A stretch of DNA of 64,000 nucleotides from Candidatus Manganitrophus noduliformans. GTDB lineage: Bacteria; Nitrospirota; Nitrospiria; SBBL01; Manganitrophaceae. The notes beneath the pieces were generated by a model. The model was not told the origin of the DNA and ran no database searches. It saw only the letters and a program-made list of their open reading frames with translations. Below are positions 9,055 through 18,338 of this stretch, piece by piece (the stretch's first letter is position 1; each line of letters starts with the position of its first letter). Made by a program: the position numbers and the translations under genes. Location of the stretch: assembly GCF_012184425.1 (NCBI RefSeq), contig NZ_VTOW01000004.1, forward strand, positions 248,001 through 312,000, given 5' to 3'.

Positions 9055-9543
9055 TTACCACCTCACTTCAAGAATCAGATTAAAAGGCGTCTCGGCCGCG
9101 CGCCGAAAGTGCGTGAACCCCGCCTTGCGGAAGACCTCCGCCAGACGCGCCTCTCCCGCCTGCGCCCCGAGGACGAGACGCCCCCCCTCCGAGACCGCAT
9201 GCGTACAACAGAGCGTCGTCGAGGCGGCGTAGTACAGCCGCGCCACCGGCGAAATGTTTTCTTCCACCCGGTCGTTGGCGAACGGCTCGATCAGCAGGAC
9301 CGTGCCGCCGGGGGCCAGCACCTCGGCCGCGTGCCGGGCGTCGGCGACCGGATCGCCCATGTCGTGCAGGCAGTCGAAGAAACAGATCAGCCCGTACTGC
9401 TTGTCGGGGTAATTCATCGCCCCGGCGACATCGCCTGGAAAGCGCATCCGCGCTTCGCGAGCCCGCGGCGAAGCGCCGGGGGATTCGTCACATCTGCTGG
9501 GCGCATTATATTCTGAAGACACGCTGTTCATTTCCCCGGACAT
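9055..9543 (-). pseudogene. Truncated class I SAM-dependent methyltransferase
   Basis: The last ~120 codons encode a well-preserved C-terminal half of a methyltransferase: YGLICFFDCLHDMGDP (motif IV region), a GGTVLLIEPFA segment (motif V/VI) and the ending AETPFNLILEVRW. The N-terminal half with the glycine-rich SAM-binding motif I (and the HTH domain usual in this subfamily) is absent; the first ~45 codons look unrelated. No other piece is found upstream, where the hybrid kinase gene starts divergently 150 bases away. I read it as a deletion remnant. Confidence 0.75.
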
Positions 9544-9694
9544 CCTGGAAGTCGTGCAGACGTGAGCCGCCTTCGGTTCATCGCGAGCGACGATCGACGA
9601 TGACTTGTATCCTGGAATGCCGCTGCGATATAATGCCTAAATTGATAATGCAGCTGACAAAGAGTCGCTGTTGTTTGGATGCTGAGAGACCCAC

Positions 9695-12600
9695 ATGGAT
9701 AATCTGGCGAGAAAGCCTGAAGGGGTTGAACCGGAAGATTTCCTGGCCGGAGGCGGGGAGATGGGGGCGCTGATACGCGCGCTCGACTGGTCGAAAACGC
9801 CGGTCGGCCCCCCGTCGCAGTGGCCCCAGAGCCTTCGCACGGCGGTCGGCATTCTCCTCAGCTCCCGGCATCCGATGTTCCTCTGGTGGGGACCGGAGCT
9901 GGTCCAGTTTTATAACGACGGATACCGGCCGATCCTCGGCACCACCAAACATCCCGCCGCCATGGGGCAGCGCGGCCGCGAATGCTGGAAAGAGATCTGG
10001 GAGATCATCTCGCCGATGCTGGAGACGGTCTTCGCCGGGGGATCGACCTACGTCCAGGACGGGCTCCTCTGCCTCTACCGCCACGGCTTTCTGGAAGAGA
10101 GCTACTTCAACTACGCCTACAGTCCCATCCGGGACGAGGTCGGCAACGTCGCCGGGGTCTTTGTCGCCTGCTCGGAGAGCACCCGACAGGTGATCGGAGA
10201 GCGCCGCCTCAAGTTGTTGAGCGACCTGGGGGGAAAGGCGTCCGAGGCGATCGATCCCGCGGAAGCGTGCGAGACCGCGGCGCGGCTCCTCTCCGCCGCC
10301 GGCCCGGACGTGCCGTTCGCGCTGATCTACCTCCTCGACCCGACCGGCCGCGCCGAGCTCGCCGGGAGCGCCGGGATGTCGGACGCCGGCGATGGCGGCG
10401 ACCCCTCCCACTGGCCGATTGAGGAAGCGATTGCGACCGGCCAGCCGGTCTTCGTCGAAAACCTGGCGTCGCGATTCGGAAAACTGCCGGGAGGCCCCTG
10501 GCCGGAATCGCCTCAGAGGGCGCTCGTCCTTCCCCTTGTCCGCCCGGGGTCGGGGAAGGCGAGCGGCGCCGTCGTCGTCGGCATCAGCCCCCGGCTGGCC
10601 CTCGACGATCAATACCGAAGTTTCCTTGAATTGGTGGCGGGGCATATCACCACCGCCATCAACAACGCGCGGGCCCGCCAGGAGGAGCGCCGCCGCGCGG
10701 AGGCGCTGGCGGAGCTCGACCGGGCCAAGACCGCCTTCTTCAGCAACGTCAGCCACGAGTTTCGAACGCCGCTGACCCTGATGCTGGGGCCGATCGAGGA
10801 GGCGCTGGCCGACGCCGAATCACCGCTCCCCCCCGCCCAGCGGGAGCGGATCGAGCCGCTGCGCCGCAACAGTCTGCGGCTGCTCAAGCTGGTGAACGCC
10901 CTTCTCGATTTTTCCCGGATCGAAGCGGGGCGGGCCGAAGCCGCTTATGAGCCGACCGACCTCGCGCAGTGGACCGCCGACCTTGCGAGCGTTTTTCGCT
11001 CGACCATCGAGAAAGCGGGCATCCGCTTTACCGTGGAGTGTCCTCCACTCCCCGAGGCCGTTTATGTCGATCGGGAAATGTGGGAGAAGATCGTCTTCAA
11101 CCTCCTCTCCAATGCATTCAAATTCACCTTTCAAGGGGAGATCTCCGTGGTACTCCGTTGGAAAGAAGATCGGGTCGTGCTTCAGGTCCGCGACACCGGG
11201 ACCGGTATTTCCGAGGCGGATCTCCCGCATCTCTTCAAACGGTTTCATCGGATCAAAGGAGCGCGGGCCCGGACGCATGAAGGCTCCGGCATCGGGTTGG
11301 CGCTGGTGCAGGAGCTGGTCCGGCTTCACGGCGGGAGGATCGAAGCGGAGAGCCGGATCGATGAGGGGACGACCTTCACCCTTTCGATTCCGACCGGGTC
11401 GTCGCATCTGCCGCCCGACCGGATCGGACCGGCGCGAGCGGGCGCTTCGGCCCCCCTCGGCGCGGCGCCCTATCTGGACGAAGCGATGCGGTGGCTTCCG
11501 ATGGAGCTTTCCGATTCAGGGCCGGCGCTTTTTGCTCCGTCTCTCCTCCCGGCGCTTGGAGGGGATCAGCCTGCCCTTCCGCTTCAAACCCCGCGCGCCC
11601 GCCTCCTTCTGGCGGACGACAACGCCGACATGCGGGACTATGTCCGCCGCCTCCTCAGCCCGCGCTGGGAGGTCGAGACGGTGGGAGACGGCGCCGCCGC
11701 GTTGGCCGCGGCCCGGGAGCGCCCCCCCGATCTGATGATCAGCGATGTGATGATGCCGGGGCTCGACGGCTTTCAGCTCCTTCGCGCGCTCCGCGCCGAT
11801 CCGTGGACCAAGGAGATTCCGGTGATTCTCCTCTCCGCCCGGATCGGGGGGGAGTCGCGTCTGGAAGGGCTGGCGGCCGGCGCCGACGACTATCTGGTCA
11901 AGCCGTTCTTCGCCCGGGAGCTGATCGCCCGGGTGGAGGCCCATCTGGAGCTGGCCCGCGTCCGGCGGGAGCGGGACAAGGCCCTTCGCGAAAGCGAGTG
12001 GCGGTTCCGGACCCTGGCCGATACGCTGCCGACCCTCATCTGGATGTCGGGAACAGACAAACGGTGCACCTATTTCAATAAATCGTGGCTGGAGTTTACC
12101 GGAAAGACGATGGAGCAGGAGTTGGGGGACGGCTGGGCAGAAGGGGTCCACCCCGACGACCTCGCCCGCTGCCTCGACACCTACGTCACGGCGTTCGACG
12201 CCCGCCGCGCGTTTGAAATGGAATACCGGTTGAGACGCGCCGACGGGGAATACCGCTGGGTGTTCGATCTGGGGAAGCCTTGGTTTCATTCGGATGGCGC
12301 ATTCGCGGGGTATATCGGCTCCTGCATCGACATTTCCGATCGGAGGGGGATGGAGGGGGCGCTGCGGAGGAAGACGGACGAAGCCGAAGAGGCGAGCCGC
12401 CTCAAGTCGCAGTTCGTCTCCAACGTCTCGCACGACTTGCGGACGCCGCTCGGCGCCATCCTCGGCTACACCCATCTTCTTTTGGCCGAGACGTATGGGC
12501 CGCTCGGGAAGGCTCAGAAGGAGCCGCTCGACGGGGTCCGGAGAAATGCGGAGAATCTCGTCAAAATGATCAACGATGTTCTCGATCTGGCCAAAATCGA

Positions 12601-13096
12601 ATCGGGGAAAACGTTCTTGGATCTGGGGCCGGTCGACCTCGCTTCGCTGATCCGCGACATCCTGGAGGAGATCAAGCCGCTTTTGGAAAAAAGATCGCTT
12701 TCGATGCAGTGCGAGATCGAGGAGGGAGTTCCGGCCATCGAATCGGACAGAACGAAGATCCATCAGATCTTGACCAATCTTCTGTCCAATGCGATGAAAT
12801 TCACCGAGGCCGGAGGGATCGCGATCCGGTTGAAAGATCAGCCATACACGGGGGGGATCGAAGTCGCCGTTCAAGACACCGGGATCGGAATTCTGCCCGA
12901 AGACCTCCCCAGAATCTTCGAGGCATTTTATCAAGCGGAAGGAAAGGGGAAATCGGCCGGAACCGGTCTCGGCCTCGCGATCGTCCGAGATCTGATCGGG
13001 CTTCTGGAAGGGAAGATCGGGGTCGAAAGCGAATTTGGAAAAGGGACGACCTTTACTGTTTTTCTTCCTTACCGCCTAAATGGGAAGAAAGAGTGA
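9695..13096 (+). CDS. Hybrid sensor histidine kinase (PAS-GAF-HK-REC-PAS-HK)
   Basis: 1133-aa soluble phosphorelay protein. Order: PAS-like input (about 30-165), GAF (about 175-330), HisKA with H354 in SHEFRTPL, HATPase_c (about 455-570), receiver domain (about 637-755) with D684 in ISDVMMPG and a KPF lysine, a second PAS (about 770-890, ending in a PAC segment), second HisKA with H913 in SHDLRTPL, and second HATPase_c to the C-terminus. Two full kinase cores flanking a receiver allow internal phosphotransfer. It resembles the 858-aa kinase at 42629-45205 in its C-terminal core. A small gene overlaps its stop codon (TGATG). Confidence 0.92.
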   Translation: MDNLARKPEGVEPEDFLAGGGEMGALIRALDWSKTPVGPPSQWPQSLRTAVGILLSSRHPMFLWWGPELVQFYNDGYRPILGTTKHPAAMGQRGRECWKEIWEIISPMLETVFAGGSTYVQDGLLCLYRHGFLEESYFNYAYSPIRDEVGNVAGVFVACSESTRQVIGERRLKLLSDLGGKASEAIDPAEACETAARLLSAAGPDVPFALIYLLDPTGRAELAGSAGMSDAGDGGDPSHWPIEEAIATGQPVFVENLASRFGKLPGGPWPESPQRALVLPLVRPGSGKASGAVVVGISPRLALDDQYRSFLELVAGHITTAINNARARQEERRRAEALAELDRAKTAFFSNVSHEFRTPLTLMLGPIEEALADAESPLPPAQRERIEPLRRNSLRLLKLVNALLDFSRIEAGRAEAAYEPTDLAQWTADLASVFRSTIEKAGIRFTVECPPLPEAVYVDREMWEKIVFNLLSNAFKFTFQGEISVVLRWKEDRVVLQVRDTGTGISEADLPHLFKRFHRIKGARARTHEGSGIGLALVQELVRLHGGRIEAESRIDEGTTFTLSIPTGSSHLPPDRIGPARAGASAPLGAAPYLDEAMRWLPMELSDSGPALFAPSLLPALGGDQPALPLQTPRARLLLADDNADMRDYVRRLLSPRWEVETVGDGAAALAAARERPPDLMISDVMMPGLDGFQLLRALRADPWTKEIPVILLSARIGGESRLEGLAAGADDYLVKPFFARELIARVEAHLELARVRRERDKALRESEWRFRTLADTLPTLIWMSGTDKRCTYFNKSWLEFTGKTMEQELGDGWAEGVHPDDLARCLDTYVTAFDARRAFEMEYRLRRADGEYRWVFDLGKPWFHSDGAFAGYIGSCIDISDRRGMEGALRRKTDEAEEASRLKSQFVSNVSHDLRTPLGAILGYTHLLLAETYGPLGKAQKEPLDGVRRNAENLVKMINDVLDLAKIESGKTFLDLGPVDLASLIRDILEEIKPLLEKRSLSMQCEIEEGVPAIESDRTKIHQILTNLLSNAMKFTEAGGIAIRLKDQPYTGGIEVAVQDTGIGILPEDLPRIFEAFYQAEGKGKSAGTGLGLAIVRDLIGLLEGKIGVESEFGKGTTFTVFLPYRLNGKKE

Positions 13097-13365
13097 TGGA
13101 CGACGATCTGGAAACCCTGTCGCGGGAGCAGCTGATCGAAGAGGCCAGGAAACTGCGAAACGGCATCCGCCGGCATCGCGACAGCACGCAGCATGAACTC
13201 TGCTGGCATCACCCCGCCCTCTGGGGGCTTTTGCCGGAGAAGAGCGACCCCTTACCCGTCGTCCCCGATTGGCCGCAGTTCCTGCAAGGGTGCATCAAGT
13301 ATCGCCAGTCGCTCGACGAACAGGCGCCCGGCGCCCCCCGGACAAAAGAACCTTATCCGGAATGA
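13096..13365 (+). CDS. Small conserved protein following hybrid kinase
   Basis: 89-aa protein starting at ATG 13096, which overlaps the kinase stop by one base. The sequence begins with an acidic helix (MDDDLETLSREQLIEEARKL), then RHRDSTQHELCWHHPALWGL and PDWPQFLQGCIKYRQSLD. The H/C/W-rich middle looks conserved, and I recall similar small proteins coded beside histidine kinases, but no function is known to me. Coupled translation suggests it acts with the kinase, perhaps as an accessory or connector. Confidence 0.7.
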   Translation: MDDDLETLSREQLIEEARKLRNGIRRHRDSTQHELCWHHPALWGLLPEKSDPLPVVPDWPQFLQGCIKYRQSLDEQAPGAPRTKEPYPE

Positions 13366-13392
13366 TCGACGATAAATTTGGAATGGGGCTCT

Positions 13393-13713
13393 TCACCCCA
13401 AGCTCCACCTGCGACGATCAAAGTCGTGGGGCTGCTCGCCCCACCCCCCGCCGCGGGGGGTGCGTGCCCACCCCCCTTCGGATTCCCAGGGCAGCCGGGG
13501 GGAAAGTACCCCCCCAGCTCCCCCCGTCTACGGTCAGAACTCGCACAACGCACGGAAGAGCACCGTGGATTGTGCTTCAAACATGCTGACCTGATTCGGT
13601 CGATGAAACGTCTGACAGAAGAAACGCAGGAGAATGGGGGGCACAGGACGCCCTCGACGCGCAGGCTCTTTGCTCTCGGATTTCTAATTCCTAATTCCTA
13701 ATTTTCAGATTCC
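13393..13713. repeat. Dispersed ~290-bp repeat, copy 2
   Basis: Second copy of the repeat at 4756-5043, same orientation, with an additional GC-rich segment (CCGCCGCGGGGGGTGCGTGC region near 13447-13466). Identity is highest in the last ~110 bases. No reading frame is shared with copy 1. Bases 13714-13812 downstream are AT-rich and hold only the ribosome binding site region of the next gene. Confidence 0.85.
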
Positions 13714-13824
13714 TATCGTAGTTTTTTCAATACAAAACTGTAATCCTTATTACAGTCCTCCTGATAAGAAAGAAGATAAAGTCATTTATATTACTTTTGG
13801 CTCTTTTTCTGGTGGAGGAAATGA

Positions 13825-14790
13825 ATGAGTGAGTCATCCATGGTGTCCCAGCCGCCGGTCTTTCAAACCCCACCCTCCACCCGCAAAGGGGAGATGCTCT
13901 ATCGCACCCTCGGCCGCACCGGCGAGGAGGTCTCCCTGATCGGCCTCGGCGGATACCATATCGGCGATCCTCCCGACGAGGCGGAAGCGATCCGGATCAT
14001 CCGCAAGGCGATCGACCACGGCGTCACCTTCATGGACAACTGCTGGGACTACCACGACGGCGGAAGCGAAATCCGGATGGGGAAAGCGCTGCGCGACGGC
14101 TATCGGGAGAAGGTTTTTCTGATGACCAAGATCGACGGCCGCACCAAAGAGGCCGCCGCCCAACAATTGGATGAATCGCTCCGGCGGCTGCAGACCGACC
14201 GGATCGACCTCCTCCAACACCACGAAATCATCCGCCTGGAAGATCCCGACCGGATCTTCGCCGAAGGAGGGGCGCACGAAGCGCTGCTGGAGGCGCGGCA
14301 GGCGGGGAAGATCCGCTATATCGGCTTTACCGGCCATAAAGACCCGCTCGTCCATTTGAGAATGCTGGAGATCGCGGAAAAATATAATTTCCGGTTCGAT
14401 GCGGTCCAGATGCCGCTCAATGTGATGGACGCCCACTTCCGCAGCTTTCAAAACCGGGTCCTCCCCCTTTTGATCGAAGAGCAGATCGGGGTGCTCGGGA
14501 TGAAATCGATGGGGGGGAAGATCATCCTGGAAAGCAAGGCGGCGACGCCGATCGAGTGCCTCCACTATGCGATGAACCTGCCGACGTCGGTCGTCATCAC
14601 CGGGATCGACAGCCTGCCGATTCTCGATCAGGCGCTCGAAGCGGCCCGCACCTTCCGTCCGATGACGGCGGCCGAGGTAAACGCCCTCCTTCAGCGGACC
14701 GCCGGGGCCGCCGCCGAGGGGCGCTACGAACGCTTCAAGACCTCTTCGATGTTCGACGGCACCGCCCTCTCCCCGCAATGGCTCGGCTGA
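13825..14790 (+). CDS. Aldo/keto reductase
   Basis: 321-aa cytosolic oxidoreductase of the aldo/keto reductase superfamily. After a ~25-residue lead comes YRTLGRTGEEVSLIGLGGYH, then the catalytic segment FMDNCWDYHDG (Asp and Tyr), MTKIDGR (Lys) and LLQHHE (His). The family reduces carbonyls with NADPH on a TIM barrel. A GGAGG stands 8 bases before the ATG. The next gene starts directly after the stop, so the pair is probably cotranscribed. Substrate not predictable. Confidence 0.9.
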   Translation: MSESSMVSQPPVFQTPPSTRKGEMLYRTLGRTGEEVSLIGLGGYHIGDPPDEAEAIRIIRKAIDHGVTFMDNCWDYHDGGSEIRMGKALRDGYREKVFLMTKIDGRTKEAAAQQLDESLRRLQTDRIDLLQHHEIIRLEDPDRIFAEGGAHEALLEARQAGKIRYIGFTGHKDPLVHLRMLEIAEKYNFRFDAVQMPLNVMDAHFRSFQNRVLPLLIEEQIGVLGMKSMGGKIILESKAATPIECLHYAMNLPTSVVITGIDSLPILDQALEAARTFRPMTAAEVNALLQRTAGAAAEGRYERFKTSSMFDGTALSPQWLG

Positions 14791-15480
14791 ATGTGGGGGC
14801 CTGGAGAAAACAGGACCGGGGCGGTCTGTGCCGTGGCGGGAAGCGGACTCCTTTTTGCCGGGACCGCGCTCCATCCGATGGCGGCCGACCCCAACGATGC
14901 CGTGGCCGCATTCACCGAATACGCCGCCGATTCCCTCTGGGTCGCCAGCCATCTGACCCAGCTTGCGGGCGTCGCGCTGATGGTCGCGGCGCTTCTCCTC
15001 CTCGCCCGGCAGCTGGAGTCGGGGACGGGCGCCGGCTGGGCGCGCATCGGGGGGGCCGGAGCGATTGCCGGTCTCGCCTTGGCCGCCGCACTGCAGGCGG
15101 TGGACGGAATCGCCCTGAAGGTCATGGTGGACGCCTGGGCCGCCGCGCCCGCATCGCAGAAAGAGAACGCCTTCCACGCGGCGTTTGCCGTCCGCCAGGT
15201 GGAAGTCGGCTTGGCCGGGATGTTCTCCCTGTTATTGGGTGTCACGGCGGCGGTGTATGGCGGCGCGCTGCTGGCGGACGGCCGGTATCCGAGGTGGATC
15301 GGTGCGCTTGCCGTCATCGGAGGGGCGCCCACGGCGGCGGCCGGCGTGGTGATCGCCTATACCGGATTTTCCAGGCGCGCGATGGCGATCAATATGCCGG
15401 CGAATTCCGTCCTGCTGGTGTGGATGCTCGCGCTCGGCGTCTGCATGTGGCGCCGCGGGGAGACCCGACGCGAACGTTAG
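14791..15480 (+). CDS. Hypothetical multi-pass membrane protein (DUF4386-like)
   Basis: 229-aa protein with about six hydrophobic segments (around 10-28, 48-70, 85-105, 135-158, 165-190, 205-222). General pattern and length recall DUF4386-type membrane proteins, but I see no diagnostic motif. Its ATG abuts the stop of the aldo/keto reductase gene, in the same frame, so a readthrough fusion would be possible in principle. Function unknown. Confidence 0.7.
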   Translation: MWGPGENRTGAVCAVAGSGLLFAGTALHPMAADPNDAVAAFTEYAADSLWVASHLTQLAGVALMVAALLLLARQLESGTGAGWARIGGAGAIAGLALAAALQAVDGIALKVMVDAWAAAPASQKENAFHAAFAVRQVEVGLAGMFSLLLGVTAAVYGGALLADGRYPRWIGALAVIGGAPTAAAGVVIAYTGFSRRAMAINMPANSVLLVWMLALGVCMWRRGETRRER

Positions 15481-15495
15481 CCTCACGATCGCGAA

Positions 15496-16932
15496 TTGCA
15501 ATTTGAAATCCGATCGATTAATATTCTAAAATTAAATCCGACCCGCCGAAGCGGCCCCGCTGCAAACGATCAGAGAGCGCGCGTGCGAACCACCGTACAA
15601 AGTCAAACGGGACTTCAGAAAAAAACATCTTCCCACCCGGCGGGACCGGACAGAACCCCCTCCGTTCCCGAAGATCACCTCGCTTCTCTCCTTCTCCTGC
15701 AACAGAAGATCGGAAATCAGGCCGCCCTGCGGCTTCGGACGAAGCTCGCCGTCAGCGCTCCCGGCGACAGCGATGAACGGGAGGCCGACCGGATCGCCGA
15801 AGCGGTGATGCGGATGCCGGACGAAGCGGCCGGCGAGCTCTCCGATTCGAAGGGGGAGCGGCTGCAGAAAAAATGCGCCCCCTGCGCCGGCGGGGAGGGG
15901 CCCTGCCCGAAATGCGCCGCGGAGGAAAAGCTCTCGATGAAACGGGAGAGGGCCGATCCGGCCGGGCCTTCCGCCGCGCCGCCGATCGTCCATGCGGCGC
16001 TTCGCTCCGCGGGGCGGCCGCTCGATCCGGCGACGCGTGCCTTCATGGAGCCGCGCTTCGGGTACGACTTCGGCCATGTGCGGGTCCATACCGGCGCGGA
16101 AGCGGCGGCGTCGGCCCATGCGGTGAATGCCTTCGCCTATACGGTGGGAAGGGATCTGGTCTTCGGGGCGGGCCAATACGCGCCGCAAACCGACCGGGGG
16201 CAACGGCTCTTGGCGCATGAGCTGGCGCATGTGGTCCAGCAAGGGAGCACCGGCCGGCCGGCGATCCAGCGCCTGAGCTACACGGAGGATGCGTCACGTT
16301 GCACCCTCACCGCCCACTACACCGCCTCGCTCGCCTTCTTGGCCTCATCGAGCCACGGGTGGACGCCCGCGCGGGAGGAGACCTTCATGACGGAGCTCAA
16401 GAGCGCGATCGAAACGACGTTCAACGCGAACCCCTACCGCATCACCCCCTCCGCGAGCAGCTACAGCAGCCTGATGGGGTTGTGGACCTCCGCTTGCCCC
16501 TGTCACGGCACCGGGTTTTCGCCGCGCGTCGACCTCACGGCGCGGCGCGGGGGGATCAATTCGCGCTCCGGCGACTGGAATACGACCGTGTTCGCGAACC
16601 CGACCGGCACGTTCCATCGGTCGAGCGCGGGAACCACGTCCGACGAGCTCGGCTTCCTAGACGAGGCCGATGTCCGATCGTCCGGCGGCCAAACGCCGGC
16701 CGTGCACGAGTTCGGGCATTCGATCGGTTTGGAGCACCCGGGGCGGGGGATCGCCGGGATCGCGCGAAGCTCGGAGGCGGAGTATCAGTACACCGGGCCC
16801 GACATCCACGGGCGGCCGGTGGCCGGAAGCGACCTGATGGGGGAAGGGATGGGGCTGCGCCAGTTTTATTTCAACCGCTGGCTCCAGCGCCTGCAGAGCG
16901 ACTACCCCGATTGCAATTACAATTTCGTTTGA
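15496..16932 (+). CDS. DUF4157 (eCIS core) protein fused to a metzincin-like peptidase domain
   Basis: 478-aa protein. Residues about 70-255 form a DUF4157 domain: the SDEREADRIAEAV entry motif, a cysteine cluster (CAPC...CPKC, about 132-148), the FGYDFGHVRVHTG segment and the zinc site HELAHVVQQ at H241. The C-terminal part (about 265-478) has a second zinc motif, HEFGHSIGLEH, with H404, E405, H408, G411 and H414 exactly fitting the metzincin consensus HExxHxxGxxH, followed by a possible Met-turn DLMGEG. DUF4157 proteins are often linked to extracellular contractile injection systems or secreted toxins. The TTG start lacks a clear ribosome site; GTG 15583 is an alternative. Confidence 0.82.
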   Translation: MQFEIRSINILKLNPTRRSGPAANDQRARVRTTVQSQTGLQKKTSSHPAGPDRTPSVPEDHLASLLLLQQKIGNQAALRLRTKLAVSAPGDSDEREADRIAEAVMRMPDEAAGELSDSKGERLQKKCAPCAGGEGPCPKCAAEEKLSMKRERADPAGPSAAPPIVHAALRSAGRPLDPATRAFMEPRFGYDFGHVRVHTGAEAAASAHAVNAFAYTVGRDLVFGAGQYAPQTDRGQRLLAHELAHVVQQGSTGRPAIQRLSYTEDASRCTLTAHYTASLAFLASSSHGWTPAREETFMTELKSAIETTFNANPYRITPSASSYSSLMGLWTSACPCHGTGFSPRVDLTARRGGINSRSGDWNTTVFANPTGTFHRSSAGTTSDELGFLDEADVRSSGGQTPAVHEFGHSIGLEHPGRGIAGIARSSEAEYQYTGPDIHGRPVAGSDLMGEGMGLRQFYFNRWLQRLQSDYPDCNYNFV

Positions 16933-17106
16933 TCTAAGAGAGGGTAAAAGGATCGGCCATGGGCGGCGCGAACCGCCCGATGAAAGACGCCATCCGATAA
17001 GGTTACTTCGATCCTATTATTGACTCGTCGTCGCGGTCGGATTTAACCTGAAGTCAGGAAGTCAAAAAACGACTTTTAGGAAATCGCAACGAGGGGAGGA
17101 GAGAAG

Positions 17107-17610
17107 ATGAAACCATATCTGCTCATCGCAATCATGCTATCGGTCTTACTCGCCACAGGCGCGCCGAGTGCTCAGGAGAAACCGGCGGCCGGAATCGTCG
17201 ATAAGGGGCCGGAGCATCATCTGACCTATCGGCCCGGAAAGATCGAATGGAAGGATGCGCCCGCGTCTCTCGAACCGGGGGCGCAGTTCGCCGTATTGGA
17301 GGGGAATCCCGGCGAGCAGGAGGTCTTCACCCTGCGGATCAAGATGCCGGACGGTTATTTCATCTCGCCGCACTGGCATCCGAACGTGGAGCGGGTGACG
17401 GTGATTTCCGGCGTGTTTCACCTCGGCTCCGGTGAGACGCTGAATCGAGAGGCGGCGGAACCGCTCCAGGCCGGGAGTTATACCTCTCTGCCGCCGGAGA
17501 CGCGTCATTACGCTATCGCCGAAGGGGAGACGGTCATTCAGCTCACCTCCGTCGGTCCGTGGGTAATCAACTATGTCGATCCTGAGGACGACCCGCGTCT
17601 GAGGAAGTGA
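17107..17610 (+). CDS. Exported cupin-domain protein
   Basis: 167-aa protein with a Sec signal peptide (about residues 1-22, cleavage after PSAQ region) and a single cupin barrel. Metal-binding motif 1 is HWHPNVERVTVISG (about 97-110) and motif 2 is the later LPPETRHYA. A strong GGGGAGGAGAG ribosome site precedes the ATG. Probably a periplasmic small-molecule-binding or dioxygenase-type cupin; no substrate is indicated. It ends 44 bases before trxC on the same strand. Confidence 0.85.
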   Translation: MKPYLLIAIMLSVLLATGAPSAQEKPAAGIVDKGPEHHLTYRPGKIEWKDAPASLEPGAQFAVLEGNPGEQEVFTLRIKMPDGYFISPHWHPNVERVTVISGVFHLGSGETLNREAAEPLQAGSYTSLPPETRHYAIAEGETVIQLTSVGPWVINYVDPEDDPRLRK

Positions 17611-17654
17611 CCGCTGGATGCCATCATGACGGATTTTTCAATGAGGAATCTTCC

Positions 17655-18110
17655 ATGAGCGCCCCGCTTCGCGTCGTCTGCTCCCACTGCAACGCCACCA
17701 ACCGCGTCCCGCCGGAGCGTCTCGGCCAGGGGCCGAAATGCGGCCGATGCCATCAGCCCCTCTTTACCGGCCGTCCGGTGGAGCTGAACGAAGCCGCCTT
17801 CGCGCGCCAGATCGCAAGCAGCGACATCCCGGTGGTCGTCGATTTCTGGGCCCCCTGGTGTGGGCCTTGCCACATCATGGCCCCCGAATTCGAAAAGGCG
17901 GCCGGGATGCTCGAGCCCCATGCGCGCTTCGCGAAGGTGAACACGGAAAAAGAGCAAGGCCTCGCGGCGCGTTTCAACATCCTCGGCATTCCCACGACGG
18001 TCCTCTTTCGGAACGGGCGGGAAGTCGCGCGCCAGTCGGGCGCGATGAACGCGGCGGCGATTGCGAAGTGGGTCCAAGGGAACATCGGGGGGCAAAGTAA
18101 AGCCGTCTGA
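17655..18110 (+). CDS. trxC: Thioredoxin 2 (TrxC) with N-terminal zinc finger
   Basis: 151-aa protein. The N-terminus holds two CxxC pairs (CSHC, CGRC; about residues 10-36) that form the zinc finger typical of TrxC, and the thioredoxin domain has the active site WAPWCGPC (about 69-76) and the cis-proline segment GIPTTVLF. TrxC reduces protein disulfides in the cytoplasm and is linked to oxidative stress. ATG 17655 was chosen because the zinc finger begins immediately after it; the upstream GTG extension is unconserved. Confidence 0.92.
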   Translation: MSAPLRVVCSHCNATNRVPPERLGQGPKCGRCHQPLFTGRPVELNEAAFARQIASSDIPVVVDFWAPWCGPCHIMAPEFEKAAGMLEPHARFAKVNTEKEQGLAARFNILGIPTTVLFRNGREVARQSGAMNAAAIAKWVQGNIGGQSKAV

Positions 18111-18338
18111 GATTCCCTGTCAAGTAAGACACGCCGAAATTTCGAAGGATCTTCTCCGTTCTTCTTTACAAAAAAGAAACTCTTTGTTAGACTTCGCTGC
18201 TGTAACCGCTCGGTCGGAGATCACTCAAACCCATATAAAAAACAGAATCGACCTCGGAAGTAGGGATTACCCCGCCTGATTGGATGAGTCATTGCGTCGG
18301 CCGGCCCACTCGAAGGGATTCTAGAAAGCCGCCTCTTT

